From NCBI GenBank assembly GCA_964017185.1, contig OZ024884.1, positions 15,886,548 to 15,950,547 of the forward strand: a stretch of DNA of 64,000 nt, given 5' to 3'. The notes under the pieces were generated by a model that was not told where the DNA came from, made no database searches, and saw only the letters and a program-made list of their open reading frames with translations. The position numbers and the translations under genes are program-made. The DNA is from Rugalucina vietnamica (lineage: Eukaryota > Mollusca > Bivalvia > Lucinida > Lucinidae). Positions 34,126 to 44,651 of the stretch are shown here, piece by piece (the first letter of the stretch is position 1; each line of letters opens with the position of its first letter).

Positions 34126-37100
34126 CTACTTTGGAACACCATCATATACTATCTTATCAAATGTAACCATTCTTCCATCGATGTTTTGGCCAGAGTAATT
34201 CGGTTGAAATTTCGTTATTGTTATGGTAGGCAATCCATCATCTCCATACTTTCTCAGTATAACGTTCCTGGTACCAGCGTGACCCATCAGGCCGTCATTC
34301 TGTAAAGTAAAAAAAACAGGGAAAGAAATAACTGAATAAATTAGCATGTTATGCTTTCTACTTTTGCCACAGTCATGAATTGTCATTAACTACAAAGTCT
34401 ACAGCTACGAGAATCTTATGTAGCGATAATGTCTGTACTAAGTTCATTTTTCTTATTAATTACATAAATTAAGATTTTGATGTGTTGAAGTCTTACAAAT
34501 TGTCTTATTATTAATATGCTTTATATCAATACTAGACATTGTCGTATTTACAACATTTTAATCACGTGCTAGTGAATGCAGCTTCACTTGTTCAGGGTAA
34601 ATGAGTGGCCGTCTGTTGGGAAATAGCTGCTCACTCGGCTTACAATATGTTCTCTTAGTATAAGTACCTGATTGTCACTTCGGTTTTTGGAGAAGGAGTT
34701 CTTTGTTATTGCACCATTTCCTGATCATTGCCTAATATTGCATTTTTATGAAATGAAGTTATGGAGAATAATGTCACATTGTACTCTGCTAACTGTATCA
34801 CTGAGCAAAAATAATAATGCAATGAATGGAACATGTGCTTGGTGGTCACCAGAAGTAAGACTGACAGACTGGAAGAGTGACAGCCTATCCGAGCCAAATG
34901 TATATGTTCACATAAAACGCAATATAATGTATTACAATAAACATTACGAAAACTTGCCCATGCAATAAACAGGGATTTTTTTCACTTGTAAAATTTGAAA
35001 ATTTCATTAGAAAAAATTGGATATCTTTCTTATTTTTGCTCAAAACATAGATTGTGGGTACACGTTAGAACCGCCTCGGCGAGGCGGTTCTAACGAGTAC
35101 CCACAATCTATGTTTTGGAGCAAAAATAAGAAAAATAGGTATACCCCTGCATACCCCAGTTTTGCTATATAAAAGTGGGGTTCAAGGGGGTATACATTAC
35201 ACGGACATGTTTTCATGATGTCTCGCTCTTACTGTACAACAAAAATTGCGGACCGCGGTAAGTTTGGCGGCCTGGAAGTCAGTCACGGCAGTTTCATAGT
35301 CCCCACTCTTCAAGAACAGTCTCGTGTACTTGTCTGGTGACGGTGTCACCTCCTTGGCACCTTTCATAAGAAGCTTGATAGACTCACGACCACCTAGAAG
35401 CATAATAAATGACTTAGATTCGTGTCTTTCTTTTTTCTTGCTTTTATGATTTCTTTCTTTATTTGTCTCCTCTTTCACACATATATCTCGCCCCCTATTT
35501 CTCTATAATTCTTCTCTCTTGTTCACTTCATTTTTATTTCTCTCTCTTTCTCTAGAGCCTATCTTTCTCCCAATCTGCACATTTAGCTATCATGCTAAAA
35601 AGGTACATGTAGGCAATGATCAGGAAATGGCACAATTAGAAAGAAAATCCTACTACAAAAACCGAGGTGGGAAAAAAAGTTGCCCAAAAAATCTTTTAAA
35701 TTATAGGGCACATTAAACTGACTTTTATATAGCAGTTAAGAGCGTACCATTCCGGGGTATGTGCACTTTACCACATGAAATTTCATTCAGTTTTAAGACA
35801 CTTATGGTCGATTTGTTTACTGGTTCTGTTCGAATACTAGTATACAATAATTTATTTTGTCACGTGATTGTCCACGTTGACTGAAATCCTTTAAGAGCAG
35901 TGAACGTATTAATGAGAAAGGGGATGGGCCATACCGCGGTTTCGGCTACGTAAGCCTCTTATATTTTCTTTTTGGTCTTTTGAGATCAGCGAGTATATTC
36001 TGAGAAATCAGAAACTTATAATCGGTCAAGATTCATTTTCTAACCAATGTTTAATATATTTGGTCCCATTTAGATAATACTAGTCTTTGTATCGACTACC
36101 CTGTTGAAAGTTGCCAAATTTCAGTAATTCTCTTTGGCTCCTTATTGCCAAATCTAAAGGGTCACTGACGAGACTTTAATAGTTGAAATCGCGGTATGGT
36201 CCATCTCCTTCCTCATTAATGTGTTCACTGCTCTTAAAGGATCTCAGTTTTAATTTCTATTCAGTGGCACTAGAGATTTGGCAACATGGAGCCAAAGAGA
36301 ATTACTGTAATGTTGCATTTTCAACAAGATTCAAAAGGGGACAAAAATATTAAACCGTGGTTAGAAAAGGAATCTAAACCGATAATAATTGAGCCGCCGC
36401 ATGGGAAAACCAACAATCTGCATAGGCGAAAACAAAGGCGCAGATCAGCTTCGCAGTAACCGCGAAGCTGATCAGCACCTTTGTTTTTGCTACTCGGTTA
36501 GTACAATTCCTCTACTTTCTAAATCCAAAATTTCCAACGTCTAACCATCTTCTGCGACTGTACAGCCTGGTTTGTGCCAGACCTGGTCGGAACCCCTAAT
36601 TGTTGGTTTTCTCACGCACAGGCTCAATTTTCTGATTTCAAGATCAGAATAACCTTGCTTATCCCTTCAGTTTTACGTTACCTATTAGATAATAGGCACC
36701 ACGTGAGTTTCTGTTCCAGTCTCGAACTGCTACAACATAAATAAAAAGTCATGTACATGTATATATGGGATAAAATGGTACATGTAGTTAAAAATAATAA
36801 CAAAGTTATAAAATCATGACAAGTAAATCTATTTTTAAGTTTTAAAGATAGACCTTATATACGCGAAATATTATCAGCTCTAGTAATAAAGTTCTTTATT
36901 TTATACTTAGCAGTGAAATTAATGTATATTAAATATGGATAAAAGTGATATTTTCACTGCAGAATTGATATTGATATTTTCACTAGTGACTGATATCAGC
37001 CGATATTTTCACTGTAGAGTTTGGATTACTTCTGACGTTTCCATTCACTTGACGTCATTAAATGTGCCTCACTTCAGAAATTCAAATGCCTATAACTCCG

Positions 37101-37600
37101 TTATTTACGAACGAAAACATAAAGTGTGTGTATTCAATTTCTTAATTAGAACGACAGGAACATTGAGGTACCAAAATTATTTGTGTTTTCAAAAATTTAT
37201 GGTTTTTGTATTTTCACCGCCTGCTTTGTGAATAGGAAAATGCACGTGTAGTGTATAAAATAAAAAGAAAATTTACTTTTTATCGATAAATACCAAATAT
37301 ATTTCATCGAGTGAGTTGAAAACATCTAAATTTTCACTCGTGCTGCGCACTCGTGAAAATTTTGATGTTTTCAACTCACTCGATGAAATATATTTGGTAT
37401 TCACCTCAAAAAAGTAAATATCCTCTATTTATTTGTTAAGATTAAAGTTATGATCCTTATTTCTTTAACCTGATGGAAATAATGACTACTTGTTAGGATG
37501 TCACTACTGTTTAAGGAAAAGCAAACATATTTCACTAACCTCTGGCGTTGATCACTGTCGCCAGTCCGAGGCAAACCACAATACACAAAGAAAAACGCAT
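34126..37600 (-). CDS. Small secreted protein, 147 residues, complete four-exon model
   Basis: Exon 1, 37540-37600: MRFSLCIVVCLGLATVINA, a clear signal peptide, donor AGAG|GTTAGT. Exon 2, 36682-36729: 48 nt between TATGTTGTAG and ATAG|GTAACG. Exon 3, 35233-35393: acceptor TGCTTCTAG, donor TACA|GTAAGA. Exon 4, 34126-34299: acceptor TTTTACTTTACAG, stop TAG. Phases run 1, 1, 0 and every junction keeps the frame, which is hard to get by chance. The mature part begins RAVRDWNRNSRGAYYLIGGR and is mixed alpha/beta-looking, with two adjacent cysteines (NFCCT) and GHAGTRNVILRKYGDDGLPT near the C-terminus. I do not recognise the family. MITE copies sit 12 bp past the exon 3 donor and about 40 bp upstream of the ATG. 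Confidence 0.75.
34595..34745 (+). mobile_element. Retroelement 3'-tail fragment
   Basis: TGAGTGGCCGTCTGTTGGGA, CTCACTCGGCTTACAATATG, CGGTTTTTGGAG and TTTCCTGATCATTGCCTA. It lies in intron 3 of the 147-residue gene. Confidence 0.7.
34942..35220 (+). mobile_element. MITE family A copy 4 (reference copy)
   Basis: Best preserved. The left end CATTACGAAAACTTGCCCAT and right end ATGTCC-complement (GGACATGTTTTCATGATG) are inverted. The central palindrome spans 35047-35107: GTGGGTACACGTTAGAACCG, CCTCGGCGAGG, then the mirror image. The right half carries CTATATAAAAGTGGGG. It ends 12 bp from the exon 3 splice donor of the 147-residue gene. Confidence 0.9.
35598..35680 (-). mobile_element. Retroelement 3'-tail fragment (reverse)
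   Basis: AAAAGGTACATGTAGGCAAT, GATCAGGAAATGGCACAAT and AAAACCGAGGTGGGAAAAAA: the terminal 85 bases of the tail in reverse. Confidence 0.75.
35888..36385. mobile_element. Inverted-repeat element with CCTTTAAGAGCAGTG ends
   Basis: 35888-35949 and its mirror 36182-36240 are 60-bp inverted ends (CCTTTAAGAGCAGTGAACG, ATGGGCCATACCGCGG). In addition 36010-36180 is inverted relative to 36265-36385 (TTTGGCTCC, TTGCCAAATCT), so two copies lie head to head. A partial relative lies at 54355-54500. Confidence 0.7.
36389..36627. mobile_element. MITE with TGAGCCGCC ends (hAT-like), copy 2
   Basis: Left TTGAGCCGCCGCATGGGAAA, right TTTTCTCACGCACAGGCTCAA. The internal hairpin GCAGATCAGCTTCGCAGTAA / CCGCGAAGCTGATC is well kept. 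It lies in the intron between exons 2 and 3 of the 147-residue gene. Confidence 0.7.
36930..37420. mobile_element. Hairpin-ended element H2
   Basis: Iterons GTGATATTTTCACT (three copies, 36946-37016), then a core of TGACGTTTC (37033) and TGACGTCATT (37050). The hairpin is 37288-37404: arms of about 50 bp (ACCAAATATATTTCATCGAG, TGAGTTGAAAACATC) around CGTGCTGCGCACTCG. The arms end in the iteron word TTTTCAC. It lies in the first intron of the 147-residue gene. Confidence 0.65.
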
Positions 37601-37685
37601 CGTCCCTTAAAAAAGGAAGAGTACGTATGCCAAAAGGAACATCACGAAAACATGTCCTTGTAATGAATACCCGCATAAAACCCAC

Positions 37686-37692
37686 TTTTATA
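37686..37692 (-). promoter_or_regulatory. Candidate TATA box for the 147-residue gene, inside a MITE
   Basis: TATAAAA on the minus strand, 86 bases before the ATG at 37600. Initiation about 30 bases downstream would start near 37660, still within the MITE, giving a 5' leader of about 60 bases. Position and strand fit; activity is inference. Confidence 0.4.
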
Positions 37693-37749
37693 TCGCAAAA
37701 CTGGGGTATGCAGGGGTATACCTATTTTTTTATGATTTTTGCTCCAAAA

Positions 37750-38096
37750 AGGTACAAGTAGGCAAAGATCAGGAAAAGGCGCAATCAGAAAAAGATTCCC
37801 ACTCCAAAAACCGAGGTGGGAAAAAAAACAAACTAACAATCAGCTACTTATACCATGAAACATATCGTAAGCCGAATGAGCAGCTATTTTCCCAATAGGT
37901 GGCCACTCAGTTACCTTAACTTAACTAAAAGTATGAAAACACACATAAGGCGCCAACAGCACAAAAAAAAATAAACACCAAGACATAAAACAAAAAGAAC
38001 CACCACAGAAGTATCGCCTTGGAACGATCAGTAACACAAAGTTACTGGCGGGCTTAAACCAGTTTTATAGGCGCCAAACCTCGCCCTCAGCTTCTG
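37750..38096 (-). mobile_element. Retroelement 3'-tail fragment nested in MITE copy 5
   Basis: 347 bp in reverse, from AGGTACAAGTAGGC to CTCGCCCTCAGCTTCTG. It is the second-longest tail copy and ends at the AGAAGCTGAGGG part of the full element. A five-base CAAAA duplication marks the insertion. Confidence 0.85.
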
Positions 38097-38539
38097 CAAA
38101 ACATAGATTGTGGGTACTCCTTAGAACCGCCTCGGCGAGGCGTTTCTAACGCGTACCCATAATATATGTTTTGAACAAAAATAAGAAAAATATCAAATTT
38201 TTCAGCTGAAAATTTTCAACTTTTAAAACTCAAAAATATCTGTTTATTGCATGGGCAAGTTTTCGTAATGAATGCCCAGATATTTTGGCTTCACAGAACA
38301 ACTGAAAACTGTCTAAAACTCGTTTTCTTGTATTAAATGACAAGAATTGTTTTCTACATTTTAGTGAGTTATCAAAATATTCCACTTGTGTCTAATTAAG
38401 AAATTAGCGCGAATCTATTTACCATTCTACCATTTGGTAACATAATGTGTTATTTTTCGTATGTTATTTATTTCACAATAACAGTTTGATATGCATATAT
38501 GTATTTAGAATATGGTGAATGAACACAAAAAATGAGATC

Positions 38540-39450
38540 TATTACAAATTTGCCCATTCAATGTACAAAGATTTTTTAGCTGTAAAAGTTTAAAATTCCA
38601 CCGGAAAAAAAAAATATTTTTTCGTATTCTGCGAGGCAGTTCTAACGAGTATCCACGATCCATATATATGTTTTGGAGCAAAAATAAGAAAATTAGGTAT
38701 ACCCCTGCAAACCCCAGTTTTCTATATTAAAGTGGTGTTCAATATTATAGGGTTATTGCACCGACATCGGTGAATATTGTCCCGAGTTGGGATATCGAAG
38801 GACGCGAGCTTGCGAGCGTCCGTAGATATCCCAACGAGGGACAATATTCACTGATATCATTGCGATAACCCTTTTATTTTATAGCTATAAGTATCTGCTT
38901 CTCATATTTGATGTTTTGTTGAGAAACAGCTTTTCAAAATTGAAATATCTACATGAAGGCCGCGATAATATCCATAAGTGATATCATTTTTGCACTAGTG
39001 CAATATCAGATGATATCATTTTTGCACTGTTACTTTTCGGAAGCACATTTTGCAATTTTATCAATATTGCTGACATTTTTTTTCTTTTTTCGGCTTAAAT
39101 TGCTTAAATCTGAAAGTGACAAACTTCAGCTGACGTTTCGGCCCGGTATGACATCATTTTCCATTAAGCATGACGTCATTATAGTTGACGTGCCAACTTG
39201 ACAATTTTGCACGATGACCCTCAAGTCAAGAATTGTGCAATGTTTTATTAAAGGATTTTTCGCTTTTAACAAAGTGTGCAATATCAAGTTAGTGTGCAGA
39301 TATCGTCTGATATGTGTGCAGATATCGTCTGATATCTGCACACTTGTTACTCGGCTTTTATCCCTTAGTTTTTAATCATTTGATATTTATAGCTATATAA
39401 TAATATATTATTCAAGGGGGCATATTTTTCATGGACATGTTTTTCTGATG
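38540..39450 (+). mobile_element. MITE family A copy 6, with nested hairpin element
   Basis: Left part 38540-38742 (ATTACAAATTTGCCCATTCA, AATTAGGTATACCCCTGC), right part 39411-39450 (GGACATGTTTTTCTGATG). It is separated by element H3 between TTCAA direct repeats. Confidence 0.75.
38743..39410. mobile_element. Hairpin-ended element H3, inserted in a MITE
   Basis: 668 bp between TTCAA duplications (38738-38742 and 39411-39415). At the left is a long hairpin, about 38750-38872 (GGGTTATTGC ... GCGATAACCC, with arms including GGACAATATTC / GAATATTGTCC and centre GGACGCGAGCTTGCGAGCGT). Then come iterons GATATCATTTTTGCACT (38977-39035), the core TGACGTTTC (39131) and TGACGTCATT (39171), and at the right a second hairpin GTGTGCAGATATC-GTCT-GATATCTGCACAC (39318-39347) preceded by a direct copy of its arm. 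Confidence 0.75.
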
Positions 39451-40223
39451 GTCGTTTCTCAGGGAACTCTATCTCATTGGCTGAAAAATATATTATGTTT
39501 GGAATTACATGCATCAAAATGGTAAATAAAACATAAAACATGTTTCACATTTTATTTGCGCAACTTTAAATAAAACGATTCAAAAGTATGTTGTTTGATA
39601 GAAAAACTAAAAAACGGCGTCAAATTTATATTTCATATTTACCTTTTTCTATTTTGTAGTTTCGCAGCATATGAAAATGTCCAAATCATCAATTAAGTGA
39701 TACTAGTTTCAATGCACCCATTTTGTACGTGTGGTTATGTTCATCGTAACAATATCACCTGCGTTTGTCTATGTGCCAAGATTAGACCATAATAAGCGCA
39801 AGTGTTTTAATCGCATTGAAGAACGTTCTTAAATTTTCTGAATTTGACTTTGATCGTGTTTGGTTTGAATTGAATCGAATTCATTTTGGCAGTGGAACTT
39901 TGTGCTTTGGCTAATAAAACAGGTTTACTCTGGGCTTTTGTTAAACATTCATGTAACTTAAACCAGAGAAGAATTTGTACCTTACTTAATCAAATGAAAT
40001 TTAATGCCAAACACTCAAATATCAACACAAACTACATATACAGTCTGGCCAAAGTCTCAAAAATACCCCCCCCCCCATCCTCAAATGACAATTACATTAT
40101 TTCGGGGATTTTACTGAAATCGTAAATAATATTGTCAGTTTTAGGGAGAACTGACTTTACTCATAAGTATGCATTGCCAAGTTAAAATCCCAAATAAACA
40201 AAGGAGTCCCCCATGTCATTTTT
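39451..40223. other. Unassigned stretch
   Basis: No supported exon. A C run at 40067-40075. Confidence 0.35.
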
Positions 40224-40463
40224 CATCAGGATAACATGTCCATGAAAACTATACCCCCTTTTAACCCACTTTTATATAGAAAAGATCGGGTTTTCTGGGG
40301 TATACATGGTTCTTATTTTTGATCCAACCAAGGCGGTTCTAACGTGTACCAACAATCAATGTTTTGAGCAAAAATATTAAAAACTAACATAATTATGTTG
40401 ATGAAATTTTCTATTTTTACAGCTGAAAAGACCTGTTTATTGAATGGGCAAGTTTTCGTAATG
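40224..40463 (-). mobile_element. MITE family A copy 7 (palindrome half deleted)
   Basis: Left CATCAGGATAACATGTCC, right AGTTTTCGTAATG. One arm of the central palindrome is missing: GATCCAACC runs straight into AAGGCGGTTCTAACG. Confidence 0.75.
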
Positions 40464-40660
40464 AAACGGTTAGTCGAAGGGTTTTGTCACTATCAAATTG
40501 TTGTTCAACAACTATGAAAAAAATCTTTATTAACATTTTAATGACCTAGGGGAGTCACCCAAAACGTGTAAATGTGATAGCGTCTGTTTATTCCAGATTC
40601 TGTACCAATGTTATGACATTCAACTTCTGGCCTTGCATTGTCAATGTTGGTTTGCATTAC

Positions 40661-40780
40661 ACAATGAAAACAAGCCCATGCAATAAACGAACACTTTAAG
40701 CGGAAAAGAAAATGAACATTTCATACTAGGCGAAAATGGAGCTTTACGGGGTATACATTATATGTTATCTGGATGGTCTT
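40661..40780 (+). mobile_element. MITE family A, internally deleted copy
   Basis: ACAAGCCCATGCAATAAACG at the left and GGGGTATACATTATATG at the right, with the palindrome lost. Confidence 0.5.
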
Positions 40781-40839
40781 ATGGTTGCCAACGATCGTAG
40801 AATTGCGAATCGTAATACTAAGAATGATTTTCTTGACAG

Positions 40840-40915
40840 AAAAGGCAAACGTTAGCGATGATTAGGAAATGGTATAATCAGAACGAAAATCCCACTTTAA
40901 AAACCGACTAGGTTC
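40840..40915 (-). mobile_element. Retroelement 3'-tail fragment (reverse, diverged)
   Basis: GATGATTAGGAAATGGTATA, ATCAGAACGAAAATCCCACT and AAAAACCGACTAGG follow the tail order with many changes. Confidence 0.5.
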
Positions 40916-41716
40916 CACTCAATATTTATTCGATAGGCAAACTCGTGATGCATTCACATTTTGTTTGTTTTTTTTTTGTTTTTTTTTTTTCAAGAGAGAA
41001 AATAAGCATTGAAGACATGGTGAAGTTTCACAGTAATTACGTCTCTTGAAGTGATTGTTCGCTTTTTAGCATTATAGATATGCATGTCTCATAAGTTTAA
41101 CGTTTAAAATCGGTTTTAGTAAGAGGGTGTGACCAAATGTCTGGAATAGCCGTTTATGCAAATCCAACAGATTTATCATCAACCTACTCTAAAATCGATA
41201 TACTATCAACAATTTCCGCACGTACTTTTGATGAAATAAAGATATAAATAACCTGAACTTAAGCAATCTTTGCTTCATATCTAGACTTGCAGAACAAGGA
41301 ACGCAACAGCAGTGAACGCCCACTACGAGCTGTTGGTTACAAGCATAGCTAGCGTCAAATTTACTACTAAAAGCATGATAGGGGTCACTCCCATTAAAAT
41401 CCCATACTGAAATATTAAACTATATGAGCTTCACTCCATGTCCTATATCAATTTGGTTTTCTTCGAGCGCGTTCGGATTGAATTCAGAGCGTTGCAGTCA
41501 AAAAATATACATGTATTACCTGGTCCAAGCCCTTGTGCAAGCTCACAAATATTTTTCTATATGTACATCAGGCAGTATTTCCAAGCCTAGCCACTAGCCC
41601 ACACGTCTACAAAAGTGTAAAATCCTTTATAATTGAATGTATCTACTCTAACTCTATCTCGATTATAAATCTATTCAAGGTGTACAACAGAACATATCTC
41701 AGACTGGTACTCTAGC
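40916..41716. other. Unassigned stretch
   Basis: T runs near 40970-40990; no exon or repeat assigned. Confidence 0.35.
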
Positions 41717-41988
41717 CATTACGAAAACTTGCCCATGCAATAAACAGATACTTCTTTATCTTTAAAAATTGAAAATTTTTAGCCGAAAAATTTTGATAGT
41801 TTTCTTATGTTTTGCTAAAAACATAGATTGTGAGTGCACGTAAAAACCGCCTCGCCGAGGCGGTTCTAACGAGTACCCACAATCTATGTTTTGGAGCAAA
41901 AATAAAAAAATAGATATATCCCTGCTTACCCCAGTTTTGCTATATACATGTATCAGTGGGGTTCAGGGGGTATACATTACACGACATG
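41717..41988 (+). mobile_element. MITE family A copy 8
   Basis: CATTACGAAAACTTGCCCAT at the left, intact palindrome AAACCGCCTCGCCGAGGCGG, right end cut at CACGACATGG. Confidence 0.85.
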
Positions 41989-42479
41989 GCTACCAAGAAA
42001 GGACAATTTAAACTGTTACAAAAAGGGGGACAAACTTATCTATCAGACTAGTAGCTAGTCTAACTCATTCCAAACCTAAAGGACAAGTGTCTGGAATTGA
42101 AATGATATCAGTTCAGCAGCCCATTAATTTTGTCTGCAGGAAATGATGGAAGCGCGACATGATATTAATACCAATAAAGACCCAGGCGACCAGTTTTAAC
42201 AGACAAATACTATCAGATAATGCAAGATGACATGTAAGTTTGATAACAATGCTACCAGCTCAGACCAACGAATCTGTTAAGTACGCAAACGTTTTTATTT
42301 AAGAATAGAAAGCTTACGAAAGAAAGAAAGTAAAATGAAGGAACAAAAACGAAACCGAACCGTAGACACCAGTCGATTTATCTGTGCTATAAAATTTAGA
42401 TAATTACCATTTTAGATGTGAATTGAAAGGATAATCATTTCGCGGTTTTTCCTTTACTAGAAAGAAAGTAATGCAAATT

Positions 42480-42780
42480 GACCATTATGTACTTATACTT
42501 AGAAAATATATTGTAAGCCGAGTTAGCAGCTCTTTACCCAAACTTAACTAAAATATAACAACCTACATAAGGTGCAAAATGCACAAAAATCAACGCCAAA
42601 ACATAAAACAATTAGAACCTGCAGAAGTATCGCATTGTTATAAAATTACTGGAGTCTTAAACTAGTTTTACAGGCGCCTAACCTCACCCTCAGCTACAGC
42701 AGTGGTACATCACATTTAGTTAGTTGTTCGGTCCTCGTGGTGAATCATTAACTAGTTATTGGATCATCAAGTAACAAGTT
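42480..42780 (-). mobile_element. Retroelement 3'-tail fragment (reverse)
   Basis: About 300 bp, from TACTTATACTTAGAAAATAT to CTAACTAGTTATTGGATCATC. It extends upstream into the TTAGTTAGTTGTTCGGTCCTCGTGG part next to the RT stop in the full element. Confidence 0.8.
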
Positions 42781-42789
42781 AGCATAAGA

Positions 42790-43000
42790 AATCAAATATT
42801 TTGCATATGCGATAACAAGTGTGCAGATCAGCTTCGCAGTAATTGAGAAGGTGATCAGCGCCTTTCTGTTTGCTACACGGATAGTACAATTCTTTTTTTT
42901 TTTTCTAAATACAAAATTTCCAGCATCTAACCATCTTCTGTGCTTGTACAGCCCGGTTTGTGTCGGACACATTGTGTGTTTTCTCACTAGGCGGCTCAAA
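42790..43000. mobile_element. MITE with CGGCTCAAA end (hAT-like), copy 3
   Basis: GCAGATCAGCTTCGCAGTAA, TAACCATCTTCTGTG and TTTTCTCACTAGGCGGCTCA. The left end has decayed. Confidence 0.6.
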
Positions 43001-43216
43001 TGTTATTTTAGAACACCAACTCTGGTCGCATGGAAAATGGCGTCATAACGTGTCGGAACGTCAATGTACATTAATTTTCTAAGTTTAAAACAAGCAGATC
43101 TTAGCATACAAATTAAGAATAGATGGACCAGGAATCGTTGCAATATAAAGCGAAAACTAAATTTTAGAAATATACATGTATGTGTTACTGAAAGATTGAC
43201 TTTTGAATAGTAAATA

Positions 43217-43870
43217 AAAGGTACAAGTAGGCAATATTCAGCAAAAATTGCAATCAGAAAGAAATTCCCACTCCAAAAACGGAAGTGGGAAAAACTATAT
43301 TGACAATTAGGTCTTATTATTTAAAAAACATATCGTAAGCCCAGTGAGCAGCTATTACCCAATAGGCGGCCACTCAGTCACCCGAACTTTAAAAATGAAA
43401 ACTTAAGATGAAAACGAACATAAGGTTCAAACAGCACAAAATTCGACTTCACTTGTACCTTTTCAAAACATGAAACAAATTGAACCGCAAAAAATATCGC
43501 CATGGAACGATCAGTAATATAAAATTAATTGCGGGTTTAAGCCGGTTTTACAGGGCCCTAACTTCACCCTCATCTTCTGCAGTGGTTCCCAATAGGCTGC
43601 CACTCAGTAACCCAACTTAAAACATACATACAAAATTCAACACGTAAACACAAAACAATTAAAAGCACTACAGAAGTATCGCCTTGGAACAATCAGTAAT
43701 ATAAAATTAGTGGGGGAGGCTTAAACTAGTTTTACAGGCGCCTAACCTCATCCTCAATTTCTGCAGTGGTTCACAACATTTAGTTAGTTGTTCGGTCCTC
43801 ATGGTGAATCTCTAACTAGTCAATGAATCATCAAGGTCAAACAAATAAATAAAGATAACCCCTATATTGA
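43217..43870 (-). mobile_element. Two adjacent retroelement 3'-tail fragments (reverse)
   Basis: The first (43217-about 43586) runs from AAAAGGTACAAGTAGGCAAT to CCTCATCTTCTGCAGTGG. The second (about 43587-43870) starts again at CCCAATAGGCTGCCACTCAG and runs to ATAAATAAAGATAACC, the longest upstream reach of any fragment. They abut in the same orientation. Confidence 0.8.
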
Positions 43871-44249
43871 TGAATCAAAAACAAGGACTCACGAAATTGC
43901 AAAATTGATATAACTGACATTCTAAAATCACAAATGCATACTGTAAAGCGTATCGGACTTTGCGTTATTGCATCATTTGTGGTTTGTTTCTAAAACTATT
44001 GATGTGTTTTGTCAACAGCAACTAATATCTGACCAGACAATGTGATATGTTATATAATAGTCAATTAGGAGAAAATGACACATTGGCTAATGTCCATTAA
44101 GCAAATCACTTCCATCTTTTGCTTACATGTATATTCGAAGTTTCGTTTCTGACTTTATGAGAATTATCCATAACTCATGAGGCGAAATAGGAGAATCACC
44201 AAATTCAAAACATTAGAAAAATGTGAAAAATACCCATTGGAACATAAGA

Positions 44250-44515
44250 AGAGGTAAAAAAAAGCAATGGTCATGGAAATGGCGCAATCAGAAAGAAATT
44301 CCCTCTCCAAAAATCAAGGCTGGAAAAACTATATTGACAAACAGATAATAACACAAGAAGTACGTATCGTTATCCGAGTGATCAGCTATTTCCCAATAGG
44401 TGGCCACTCAGTTACATGGACTTAACTAAATATGAGATCCAATCTGTGCAAAACTCAACACCGAAACATTGAACAAATAAAACCACATGAGAAGTATCGC
44501 CTGGGAACGGTACAT
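44250..44515 (-). mobile_element. Retroelement 3'-tail fragment (reverse, diverged)
   Basis: CATGGAAATGGCGCAATCAG, TCCCTCTCCAAAAATCAAGG, CGAGTGATCAGCTATTTCCC and AGTATCGCCTGGGAACGGT in tail order. Confidence 0.7.
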
Positions 44516-44651
44516 ACAAAATTTATACGACACGACATCCCCATCTTTGTAATTTATGTTTCATTTTATTTGAATACAACTTTTGAAGGCATTCCCATGC
44601 AAGCAGTTGCTTAAACACGTAGCACACGAACATACGGCACGAAGGCGCTGT

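Larger units (their letters stand above)
37640..38270 (-). mobile_element. MITE family A copy 5, with nested retroelement tail
   Basis: Reverse orientation, CATCACGAAAACATGTCC at the left and TTTTCGTAATG at the right. It is broken at 37750-38096 by a reverse retroelement-tail fragment flanked by CAAAA on both sides (37745-37749 and 38097-38101). The right-half motif on the minus strand is GCGATATAAAAGTGGG. Confidence 0.85.
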
